Assembly (NCBI RefSeq): GCF_900411375.1
Contig: NZ_LS422986.1
Location: 62,001 to 126,000 of the forward strand
DNA: 64,000 bases
Direction: 5' to 3'
Source of the DNA: Lentilactobacillus raoultii
GTDB taxonomy: Bacteria > Bacillota > Bacilli > Lactobacillales > Lactobacillaceae
Made by a program: the position numbers and the translations under genes. This document shows, piece by piece, positions 16,527 to 24,205 of the stretch (position 1 is its first letter; the number at the start of each line of letters is the position of its first letter). The notes under the pieces are model-generated. The model ran no database searches, was not told the DNA's origin, and saw nothing but the letters and a program-made list of their open reading frames with translations.

Positions 16527-17825
16527 TTAAAATTTTCTCCTGTTCAGTAGTGGTTTGAGGATCACCACCGACCAAATGAGCTTCAGATGTTAGACCAAAG
16601 ATTCGACAAAAGGCCTGCAGGTCAGCATCCGCATTAGGCTGAACCGATTGTTCCTTAATCGTTTTAATGGGCCCCTTAATCATCTGATTAATAATGCTTT
16701 TAAGATGCTTACTAATCACCTGACGCTCATGCGCATCCAAATCGGGAAGCTTCCTCAACAAACTATCATAAACCTCTTTTTCAATTTTTAGTGAAGATTC
16801 CCGCAACTCACGAATAACTGGCACAATGTGCAACTGTTTTTGCCAGATGTAGAATTGCTCAACGGCCTTGGGCACATGCTGAGCAATGCGATCCAGTAAG
16901 CGCTGTTTTAAAAGCTGATTTTGCTCAATTGTTTGGGTCAGATGATCAATATCCCAATAATCAATTTTTTCTGGCAATCCTGCCTGAGCAATATTTCGAG
17001 GAACCCCCAGATCAATCAAAACTTTGGGGCCATTCTGGTTTGAAAACAGGTGACCGTCAAATACTGCAGTAGTCGCTGAAGTTGCCGCGATCACAGCATC
17101 GACAGTCGTAATGGTGTCAAACCGCCCGCGCCATGGTAGTGCCTGAACTGTGTCATCGTACTGATCGGCAATGCTTTCAGCTTTTTGATCCGTTCGATTA
17201 TAAATAAGAATTTTTTCAAAGCCCATCGTACTGGCATTTTTTAACACGTGACTGCCTTCTTGACCCATGCCGATAATTGCCAGCCGTCGATTCGTCAAAC
17301 TGCCAAGGGTTAATTTAATTTGGTGCAGCCCCGCTTGGCCGGAGGTTTGCGATAATTCGCTAACCCGGTAAGCCGTATGCATTCGTTTGGCAAAGGTAAT
17401 TACTTGCTTAAATAAATGGTCGAGAATCGCACCTGTCGTCCCGTGATCGGCCGCTAGAAAATAGGCGGCCTTGACCTTTGGGGTTCGCCAACCATTAAGG
17501 ATTCCAAGCCAACCGTTACGCGAAACAGATGTGAAACGGCAGCTTCTTTAACCCCAATTTGCACCCACTGATTAAGCTGGTCGAGTGACACGTGAAACCA
17601 ATTTGCTAAAAACCGCTTGATGTAATAACGGCCAGTATGGACTTGGTCAACCACTGCATAGACGTCGGTTCGATTGCAGGTCGATAAAATAACATTTTCC
17701 AAGATGCTCTTTTCCTGATTTAGTTGACGATCCGCCTGTGCAAGCTTGGTTTCCGATAGTGCGAACCTTTCACGAACCTCAATTGGGACCTTTTGATAGT
17801 TTAAACTGACATAAATGATAAACAT
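16516..17825 (-). pseudogene. hemA: Glutamyl-tRNA reductase, broken by an internal deletion
   Basis: Two frames together make one HemA. The first (17825-17454) contains VILSTCNRTDVYAV with the catalytic Cys and runs to VGLESLMVGEPQ. Here the family continues ILGQVKAAY, but the DNA jumps from GEPQ to the bases for VKAAYFLAADHG in another frame, as if about ten bases (codons for ILG plus one) were lost near 17478. The first frame then stops at 17454. The second frame continues through an NADPH-binding domain (LAIIGMGQEGSHV) and the helical dimerisation domain to 16516. The missing ILGQ segment is highly conserved, so even with ribosomal frameshifting activity would be doubtful. Unless a second hemA exists or ALA is imported, the pathway lacks its first enzyme. 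Confidence 0.85.
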
Positions 17826-17827
17826 TT

Positions 17828-18289
17828 TCAGGACTCCTCTCTAAACCACTTTTTTTCTCGTAACCAAATCACCAGTTGCCGTTTAATAAATTTGGTCATC
17901 TTTGGAAATCGGCCTTTACTCGAAACGGTAATGAGATATTGGTGATTTTCGATCTTGGCAACATTGAAAAAATCTGATTGTTCCTTCTCACTGGTATTGT
18001 TAACCCATTGAAAGGCATTCGCTTCCATCACAATTTGGTGATTAACAGCTTCATCGCTAGTGCAGGCGATGATTAATCCAAACTTGGCAATGTCCCCGCT
18101 TCTATATGGCCGTTGAAGCCAAGTGACCGACCGCGGCTTGATCTGTGCCGATAATGTCGGACTGATCACCGTCACTTTTGCCCCAGCTGCTAACAATGAA
18201 CGAATCTTTCTAGCTGCCACCCGACCACCGCCAATCACGACAACCGGTTTATCTGTTAAATTTAAATTAATTGGATATGGATCGCTCAC
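17828..18289 (-). CDS. Precorrin-2 dehydrogenase (Met8/CysG N-terminal-like)
   Basis: 153 residues from GTG 18289, four bases after AGGAGATC; longer in-frame starts would lie deep in cobA. The NAD-binding motif VVVIGGGRVAARKI opens the protein (about 15-28) and later segments match the siroheme synthase N-terminal domain (VTVISPTLS, IACTSDEAVN, NTSEKEQSDFFNVA). It oxidises precorrin-2 to sirohydrochlorin with NAD+. The chelatase step is probably taken by the SirB-type enzyme at 33873. It overlaps cobA by 23 bases and ends two bases before hemA. Confidence 0.88.
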   Translation of the reverse strand: MSDPYPINLNLTDKPVVVIGGGRVAARKIRSLLAAGAKVTVISPTLSAQIKPRSVTWLQRPYRSGDIAKFGLIIACTSDEAVNHQIVMEANAFQWVNNTSEKEQSDFFNVAKIENHQYLITVSSKGRFPKMTKFIKRQLVIWLREKKWFREES

Positions 18290-19724
18290 GGTTGATCTCC
18301 TCACAGCTAACCCGAACTGAGCCGGCATTAGCTTTGAAATAAGCTTCAATTGCCGCCGGGACTTTATCAATTTGACTTGGTACCAAAATGACCCGCTGTA
18401 AACCGGCTGTCAAACACTTCTCAAAAATCCGCCGGCCCATCACGAAACACGGCAGGTCTGCCAACTGAGTAATTTGTTCAGGTTGACAACCATTCAATAA
18501 ATCATCAACAGCCGGCGAACTGGGAAAAATAACACCGTGAAACTGGCTAAGTTCAATGGGTTGGGGCACTGCAACCGCCCGATAAGTGGCAATTTTTTGA
18601 CCCTTAAAGTCGGTTGTCCGTTTTAAGTCAGCCGCTTCGCCGATCATCACGCTTGAAGCAACTGACCGTGCCAACTGATTCGGCTCATAAAGGCCATCTG
18701 CAGATATTCCCCGCGCTTTCAATGCCTTGACTGTCAGTTGATTGGCCGCCAATAAACGCCAATCCGACAACCAGCGATGATCATAGCCGGCTGCCAATAA
18801 CCGGCGCTCAAAAAAAGTAAAGGCGGTTGGACTGGTCACAATCAGCGTCCCTGGTTGGATCTGAGGCCAATCAAAGTCCAATGCCAGGTTTTGCCGTCGT
18901 TTGAAGAAGGCCACGGCCGCCCCTTGATCCTGCAAATTTGCAAACAGTTTTGATGATTCCTTAAATGGCATTAATAGGTGACGACCGGCAAGCGGTTTAG
19001 TCAATGCCAGTTCCGGCATTAAAGAAACCACTTTGCCCACAACAATCAACGCCGGAGCGCCTAAGCCGTGTTGATTCACGACTGTTTCAATCGTGTCCAA
19101 GTCAGCTCGAACCGCTCGTTGCTTCCAGTGAGTGGCCCACTGAATAACCGCCACAGGAGTCGTCTTCGGCCGGCCGTGGTTAATCAGTTGGTGGGTAATC
19201 TCCCCCAGCTCCTTCATGCCCATTAAGAAAACCAACGTCCCTTCCTGATGGGCAATGTTTTCCCAATTCAGTTGATGCCCACCTGCTTTATGGTGACCGG
19301 TGATTACGTGAAAGCTGGACGCAAACTCTCGATGGGTAATCGGAATGCCAGCTGCTGCCAGCCCGGCAATCGCGCTGGTAATTCCTGGAACGACCTCAAA
19401 GTCGACTCCCGCCGCATGTAGGAATTGACTTTCTTCACCACCCCGACCAAAAACATCGGGATCGCCGGATTTTAAGCGGATCACCCGTTTCCCCTGGCGA
19501 GCCAGCTTTACCAGCAATTGATTGATCTGATACTGACTAACCCGATGATGTTCAGGCTGTTTGCCGACATTAATTAACTCAGCCGTTAGCGGCATTAACA
19601 GCGCCGAATTAATTAGCCGATCATAAACCACTACATCCGCTTCAGCCAGCCGTCGTTTAGCCAACACCGTCAGTAACTCCGGATTCCCCGGACCAGCACC
19701 GACTAACGAAACAAATCCACTCAT
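18267..19724 (-). CDS. cobA: Uroporphyrin-III C-methyltransferase fused to a HemD-like domain
   Basis: 485 residues from ATG 19724 after AAAGGAG. Residues 1-240 are a SAM-dependent SUMT: VSLVGAGPGNPELLT at the N-terminus and VIRLKSGDPDVFGRGGEE near residues 80-97. Residues 245-485 are a diverged uroporphyrinogen-III synthase-like domain (TLIVTSPTAFTFF, VIFPSSPAVDDLL). The fusion would both make uroporphyrinogen III and methylate it at C2 and C7 to precorrin-2. It is the first gene of the siroheme operon, behind the T-box leader. Since a separate hemD ends the same operon, one of the two HemD parts may be inactive or specialised. Confidence 0.93.
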   Translation of the reverse strand: MSGFVSLVGAGPGNPELLTVLAKRRLAEADVVVYDRLINSALLMPLTAELINVGKQPEHHRVSQYQINQLLVKLARQGKRVIRLKSGDPDVFGRGGEESQFLHAAGVDFEVVPGITSAIAGLAAAGIPITHREFASSFHVITGHHKAGGHQLNWENIAHQEGTLVFLMGMKELGEITHQLINHGRPKTTPVAVIQWATHWKQRAVRADLDTIETVVNQHGLGAPALIVVGKVVSLMPELALTKPLAGRHLLMPFKESSKLFANLQDQGAAVAFFKRRQNLALDFDWPQIQPGTLIVTSPTAFTFFERRLLAAGYDHRWLSDWRLLAANQLTVKALKARGISADGLYEPNQLARSVASSVMIGEAADLKRTTDFKGQKIATYRAVAVPQPIELSQFHGVIFPSSPAVDDLLNGCQPEQITQLADLPCFVMGRRIFEKCLTAGLQRVILVPSQIDKVPAAIEAYFKANAGSVRVSCEEINRERSISN

Positions 19725-19754
19725 GTAATCAACTCCTTTGAAACTCAACTTTTA

Positions 19755-20040
19755 GGCAAGAAAAAACGCCCATGTACAACTATTTTTGTACAAGGACGAT
19801 TTAAACCGTGGTGCCACCTAACTTTACAATCCAAAAAGATTGCCTCAACACTCACTTGGAACTAATCCAAGAAAGTCGGGCACCGTAACGAATGCCGATC
19901 GTAGGCATAGCCTTCACCTGCCTAATACTCCGAGCTCATCTTCACCGATGGTTACTTTGCGTCCTCTCAGCTGCCGGACACTCTCTTTAAAAGCCAACAT
20001 CAGCTACTCATCTCATCAACGTGCTTTTATTAAAGTTATT
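19755..20040 (-). promoter_or_regulatory. T-box leader of the siroheme (cobA-hem) operon, Met specifier
   Basis: Read on the minus strand. The stem I base contains GATGAGATGAGTAG (about 20019-20006). The helix CTGATG/CATCGG is followed by GAA-G-ATG-A, giving specifier AUG at 19939-19937. The T-box core AGGTGGCACCACGG lies at 19819-19806. The terminator (19798-19761) pairs CGTCCTTGTAC with GTACATGGGCG and ends in TTTTTT. Uncharged tRNA-Met should favour the antiterminator and expression of the operon. The bulge reads UGGC instead of the UGGU seen in the other two leaders. Confidence 0.9.
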
Positions 20041-20044
20041 CAAG

Positions 20045-20073
20045 AATTTAGCTTAATTTTGATTAATTGTCAA
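20045..20073 (-). promoter_or_regulatory. Promoter of the siroheme operon
   Basis: On the minus strand TTGACA (20073-20068), a 17-base spacer and TAAATT (20050-20045), just upstream of T-box stem I. Confidence 0.8.
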
Positions 20074-20090
20074 GATCATGACCGGCCCAC

Positions 20091-21086
20091 TTAAGCAATC
20101 GCCGTACTGTGCAGGGGTTGCTTTCGTTCGGGATAGAGCGCCTCTGCCAGATGATTGATGGCTGTCGGTGCTTCCCCAAACCCGGCCGAAATCAGTTTCA
20201 CTTTCCCTGGATAGGTCACGGCATCGCCAATCCCGTAAATACCTTCAACTGCCGTTTGCATATGTTCGTCAACAACCAATGACCGGCGTTCAAGTGGTAA
20301 TCCCCACTTCTTTAAAACTCGATTATCCGAAGTAAAACCGTAGTTGACTAACAGGGAATCGACCGTTAACGTCTGCTGGTCATCCCCCTTGGCCACTTGA
20401 AGCTGAATGACCAGCCCGGCCGCCGGTTGATCAACCACTTGCTTAATATTATATGGGGTGACTAACTCAACAGAAGAGGCCTTCAGTCGTTCAACACTGG
20501 CTTCCAATGCCCGAAACTTATCGCGTCGATGGATTAGATGAACTTTTTTGGCAATCGGTTCCAGCGTCAACGCCCAATCAATGGCGGCATCACCGCCACC
20601 GGCAATTGCGATTTCCTTATCAGCAAAATCAGCCACTCGCTTAACGAAGTAAAAGACTTTTCGATTGTCCAATTGATGATCATAATCAACTGCCAGAGGC
20701 CTTGGCGCAAATGCCCCACTGCCAATTGCCACTAACACACTTCTGGTATGGGTGACGCGGTGAGCCGTTTTCAAAATAAAGGTCCCGTCTGCCTGCTTTT
20801 CAACGGCGGTCACCTCTTCGCCGCACCGAATCGCTAGTTGATCTTTAAACTCAAACAGTTGGCGTTTTAAGTTTTCAACGAGATCAGCACCCCTGGCTGG
20901 CACGAAACCGGCCACATCGTGAATGATTTTTTCAGGGTACAGTGCCGCAACTTGGCCGCCTAATTCCGGTAAACTTTCAATCAATTGGGTATCCAGGTTT
21001 CGCATTCCGGCGTAGAACGTGGCAAACATCCCCACGGGGCCACCGCCAATCACTGTCAAATCGTAAAGATGTTCATCAAATTCCAT
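20091..21086 (-). CDS. Type-2 ferredoxin--NADP+ reductase (thioredoxin-reductase-like)
   Basis: 331 residues from ATG 21086 after GGGAGG. FAD motif TVIGGGPVGMFATFYAG at the N-terminus, NAD(P) motif IAIAGGGDAAIDWAL near residues 155-169, and a C-terminal GIGDAVTYPGKVKLI FAD segment. It lacks the CxxC of thioredoxin reductase, which marks it as the YumC-type reductase. It moves electrons from NADPH to ferredoxin or flavodoxin. The flavodoxin and siroheme sulfite reductase at 31784-33858 make a natural electron chain with it. It ends at the promoter of the siroheme operon, so its stop and that promoter are adjacent. Confidence 0.92.
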   Translation of the reverse strand: MEFDEHLYDLTVIGGGPVGMFATFYAGMRNLDTQLIESLPELGGQVAALYPEKIIHDVAGFVPARGADLVENLKRQLFEFKDQLAIRCGEEVTAVEKQADGTFILKTAHRVTHTRSVLVAIGSGAFAPRPLAVDYDHQLDNRKVFYFVKRVADFADKEIAIAGGGDAAIDWALTLEPIAKKVHLIHRRDKFRALEASVERLKASSVELVTPYNIKQVVDQPAAGLVIQLQVAKGDDQQTLTVDSLLVNYGFTSDNRVLKKWGLPLERRSLVVDEHMQTAVEGIYGIGDAVTYPGKVKLISAGFGEAPTAINHLAEALYPERKQPLHSTAIA

Positions 21087-21252
21087 GCTTAATTACTACC
21101 TCCCGGTCCATTAAATTTTTGATTGAAGACTCAATCAAGATTTCACTAAAAGTACCATCATAATTTTCATCTGTCAAGAAGGATTTTAATTAAATGTTAT
21201 TTCAATGAGTCGATCTGTCGCCACTAAAACCGGCTTTTTGAAAAATTCATAC

Positions 21253-21280
21253 TTGACAAATCTCACGAATCACTTGTAAA
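21253..21280 (+). promoter_or_regulatory. Promoter of the LysR gene
   Basis: TTGACA (21253-21258), 16-base spacer, TGTAAA (21275-21280), upstream of the second T-box. Confidence 0.65.
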
Positions 21281-21299
21281 CTGACAACAATTTAATTTA

Positions 21300-21572
21300 T
21301 TTCTAATAATTAAAAACATGTTGAAGAGAAGAGTAACTGTCAGTGAAGGTGCCAGTGAACCCGGCTAGTGAAAAAGGGATCATCATCACGACAGCGAATA
21401 TGAGCTCGGAGTCATCGGCCGGTTCACGCTAGTCGATCGTCAGTCACCGTTATCTGACTAGGTATCATTGGTACCGAAAACGAGGTGTCACTTGTGGTGG
21501 CATAAATTTGGGTGGTAACACGGCGAATCGTCCCTTTGCAGCTAAAACTGCGGGGGACGATTTTTTATTTTT
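21300..21572 (+). promoter_or_regulatory. T-box leader of the LysR regulator gene, Met specifier
   Basis: Stem I starts GAAGAGAAGAGTAA. The helix CTGTC/GACAG is followed by C-GAA-T-ATG-A, giving specifier AUG at 21400-21402. The T-box core GGGTGGTAACACGGCG lies at 21510-21525. The terminator (21529-21569) pairs CGTCCC with GGGACG and ends in ATTTTTTATTTTT. The specifier side strand TGAGCTCGGAGT is shared with the siroheme-operon leader, pointing to common origin. Confidence 0.88.
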
Positions 21573-21592
21573 AGAAATTAGGTGATTTTAAA

Positions 21593-22498
21593 ATGAATAT
21601 TCAGCAAATGCGTTACGTTTTAGCCGTCGCTGATCACGGCAGTTTTCACGAGGCTGCCAAGAAACTGTACGTTTCACAGCCCAGCTTGTCGCACGGCATT
21701 AAAGAACTTGAACACGAACTAGGTGCTCAGTTATTTGAGCGGACCCGCCAAGGCAATTTCTTGACCAATTCCGGCATTGCGTTTGTCCGTCAGGCAAGAA
21801 AAATTGTTGGCGATGTTGAGAACCTTCATCGGTACTTTACCAATGACCCCCTGCATACCCGTTATTTTTCAATTGCCGGTCAACACTATGATTTTATTGC
21901 CACAGCCCTTTGTCACGTGATGCAAAAATATCCGGACTATCAGTATTTACGGGCGTTTGAAAGCACCACTCTCAAAGTAATTCGGGATGTGGCCGAGTTT
22001 CGAAGCGAGATTGGGATCATTTTTATTAACGAGCTCAATCAATCTCGTTTGCTGAGCTTATTTGATCAAAATAATTTAATTTATGAGGCCCTTGGAACTT
22101 TCCAGACCCATATTTTCATGCGAACCGGCCATCCATTAGCTGATAAGCAACTGATCACTTTATCAGATTTGGCACCTTACCCACAAGTTCGCTTTACTCA
22201 AGAGGCCACCTATTCTGAATTGGCGGAAGATCCACTGGCACCACCCAGCAGCGGACCAGTGATTGCCACCAGCGACCGGGCAACTTTGAGTAAAATTGTC
22301 AATCAGACAGACGCTTATGGTTCCGGATCCGGCATCTTGGAAAAACCGTCTCAGCAAGGATTAGTTGCCCGACCACTCAAAGATTCTCCCAGGAACAGCA
22401 TGATTCTTTTAAGACGAACCGACCATCCGTTATCTGAAATTGCTCAATATTTCATTAAAGAAGTCAAGTCCCATCTCCATCAAAAAGTGACTTTTTAA
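21593..22498 (+). CDS. LysR-type regulator of sulfur metabolism (CysB/CmbR-like)
   Basis: 301 residues, ATG 21593 after AGGTGAT. N-terminal winged helix MNIQQMRYVLAVADHGSF and KKLYVSQPSLSHGIKELE (about 19-36), then a periplasmic-binding-like effector domain. Placed between two T-box-controlled operons of sulfate assimilation and itself behind a Met T-box, it is best read as their activator. In relatives such as CmbR and CysB the effector is O-acetylserine or a related precursor; the effector here is inferred. Only the family is directly shown by sequence. Confidence 0.88.
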   Translation: MNIQQMRYVLAVADHGSFHEAAKKLYVSQPSLSHGIKELEHELGAQLFERTRQGNFLTNSGIAFVRQARKIVGDVENLHRYFTNDPLHTRYFSIAGQHYDFIATALCHVMQKYPDYQYLRAFESTTLKVIRDVAEFRSEIGIIFINELNQSRLLSLFDQNNLIYEALGTFQTHIFMRTGHPLADKQLITLSDLAPYPQVRFTQEATYSELAEDPLAPPSSGPVIATSDRATLSKIVNQTDAYGSGSGILEKPSQQGLVARPLKDSPRNSMILLRRTDHPLSEIAQYFIKEVKSHLHQKVTF

Positions 22499-22621
22499 AT
22501 GAAACGATAGAAAAGAACTATGGCCTTCAAATCTTATCACGTCAGCTTTTAGGATCGATTTATTTTAAGGGAATTCCCTAAATTTCAAAAAAATCGATAA
22601 AGAATAACTATGTTAATCCCC

Positions 22622-22650
22622 TTGCCAGGTGGATTAAGACCCATTATGAT
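22622..22650 (+). promoter_or_regulatory. Promoter of the sulfate transport/reduction operon
   Basis: TTGCCA (22622-22627), 17-base spacer, TATGAT (22645-22650), directly before the third T-box. The non-consensus -35 leaves room for LysR activation. Confidence 0.7.
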
Positions 22651-22659
22651 ACGAAACTA

Positions 22660-22943
22660 ATAACTGATATTCAGCGACGAAAAGATGAGTACGAGTCTTT
22701 CATCCGGACAGAGAGTCCCCACTTGGTGAAAAGGGATCGGTTGAAATCTCGGAAGATGGTCTTTGAGCTTTGCGGGTGAATCTGCTTATCTGTCAGGCAA
22801 GCCCCCAACGACCGCACCCGTTACCGTGCGGACACTTATAGTTACTAAGTGTCCATAAGATTTTAACCGTGAAGCTAAAATAATCAAAGGTGGTACCACG
22901 CAATGCGTCCTTTTCCGTAATCGGAAAGGGGCGCATTTTTATT
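22660..22943 (+). promoter_or_regulatory. T-box leader of the sulfate operon, Met specifier
   Basis: Stem I begins AAAAGATGAGTACGAG. The CGAG...TTTCA / TGAAATCTCG helix is followed by GAA-G-ATG-G, so the specifier is AUG (22756-22758). The apical AGAGAG is present. The T-box core AAGGTGGTACCACG lies at 22887-22900. The terminator (22903-22943) pairs TGCGTCC...CCG with CGG...GGGGCGCA followed by TTTTTATT. The operon from the sulfate-binding protein onward would be read through when tRNA-Met is uncharged. Confidence 0.9.
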
Positions 22944-22968
22944 ATCAGTCAAGAAAGGAGGGTCCCTC

Positions 22969-24033
22969 ATGCAAACTAGTCAACGCCATCATTTCAAACG
23001 ATGGTTCTCCCTGGCATTTCTCTTGGTTCTTGTCGGTGCATATTGGTTATTTTATCTCCACCAAGTAGACCAATCAAAAAAAGCCATCGGTAACCGCCAT
23101 ACAACACTAACGTTAACCAACGTTTCCTATGACCCAACCCGCGAACTCTACGCGGCCTATGATCAGGTATTTCAAACATACTGGCACAAAAAGACGGGTC
23201 AAAAAGTCCATGTTGATGTTTCCAACAGCGGTAGTGGCAAGCAGGCCAACTCAGTGATTGAAGGCAATCAGGCCGATGTCGTCACCCTTGCCCTTGACCC
23301 TGACATTACCAGTATTCAAAAAGCGGGACTCATTAAAGCCGGATGGCAGAAAAAGTTCCCAGATAATTCATCGCCTTACACTTCGACCATTGTTTTTTTA
23401 GTTCGCAAGGGCAACCCTAAACATATTCGTGACTGGGGCGATCTCATAAAAAATGATATCAAAATTATCACACCCAATCCCAAAACATCAGGCGGGGCCC
23501 GGTGGAATTATCTGGCGGCGTGGGCATATGCCGACAAACACTATCATCACCAACAATCGACTGATAAAGCCTTCCTCAAAAAGCTCTATCACCACGTGAC
23601 TGTTTTGGATTCCGGCGCCCGAGACGCGACCACAACGTTTGTTCAAAACGGCCAGGGTGATGTTCTGTTAGCTTGGGAAAATGAAGCTTTGCTGGCAATG
23701 AAGGAACATCCCGGTAAATACCAGATTGTTACCCCAAGCATCAGCATGAAAGCCGAGCCGTCAGTGGCCGTAGTCGATCAGGTTGCTAAGCAACGCCGAA
23801 CAACCAAACTCGCCAAAGCCTATATCCGATACCTCTATTCAAAAAAGGCCCAGGAAATTGAAGCGCAAAACTTTTATCGGCCGATTAATCAACAGGTTGC
23901 CAAGAAGTACCGACGCCAATTTCCAACGGTTAACCGGGTCTCAATCAATGATCCGCTTTTTGGCGGTTGGGACAAAGTCCAAAATAAACACTTTGATAAC
24001 GGTGGGATCTTTGATCAGATTTATCAGAAGTAA
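22969..24033 (+). CDS. Sulfate/thiosulfate ABC transporter substrate-binding protein
   Basis: 354 residues, ATG 22969 after AAAGGAGG. It has an N-terminal membrane anchor (about 12-29) but no lipobox Cys, so it appears tethered by an uncleaved helix. Hallmarks of Sbp/CysP are SYDPTRELYAAYD, SNSGSGKQANSVIEG, ADVVTLALDPD, NPKTSGGARWNYLAAW and the Asp/Arg sulfate-contact segment DSGARDATTTFVQNG. It captures sulfate outside the membrane and passes it to the CysT/CysW permease. First gene of the operon after the T-box. Confidence 0.95.
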   Translation: MQTSQRHHFKRWFSLAFLLVLVGAYWLFYLHQVDQSKKAIGNRHTTLTLTNVSYDPTRELYAAYDQVFQTYWHKKTGQKVHVDVSNSGSGKQANSVIEGNQADVVTLALDPDITSIQKAGLIKAGWQKKFPDNSSPYTSTIVFLVRKGNPKHIRDWGDLIKNDIKIITPNPKTSGGARWNYLAAWAYADKHYHHQQSTDKAFLKKLYHHVTVLDSGARDATTTFVQNGQGDVLLAWENEALLAMKEHPGKYQIVTPSISMKAEPSVAVVDQVAKQRRTTKLAKAYIRYLYSKKAQEIEAQNFYRPINQQVAKKYRRQFPTVNRVSINDPLFGGWDKVQNKHFDNGGIFDQIYQK

Positions 24034-24052
24034 GGGCTAAGCGTTGGGATCC

Positions 24053-24183
24053 GCTCACTATTCTTAGGACAACTCCCAAAAGCAACACCACTCCAGATAA
24101 GGGTTCGATTTAAAAAAGCCAAACCCAGGCTTTCTCAAATCGACGCCTTATCTTCCGGGTGTTAACCGCTTTTGTCCGTTCAC
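24053..24183 (-). repeat. Structured hairpin repeat H, copy in reverse orientation
   Basis: Read on the minus strand it begins GTGAACGGACAAAAGCGG and ends TCCTAAGAATAGTGAGC. Its arms pair along most of their length: AACACC/GGTGTT, GATAAGG/CCTTATC, TCGATTT/AAATCGA, AAAGCC/GGCTTT. It is about 95 percent like the unit at 29900-30031 and lies between sbp and cysT, inside the operon. Confidence 0.85.
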
Positions 24184-24205
24184 TACTTTCAAAAGGAGGT
24201 CTACC

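Noticed and set aside
17454-17500. Programmed -1 frameshifting in hemA.
   Set aside because: There is no X-XXY-YYZ slippery heptamer in the zero frame, and the conserved ILGQ codons are missing from the DNA, so a deletion explains the break better.
19755-22943. Cysteine-specific T-boxes were the first expectation for sulfur genes.
   Set aside because: In each leader the loop after the upper helix reads GAA-N-ATG-R; no TGC or TGT occupies the specifier position.
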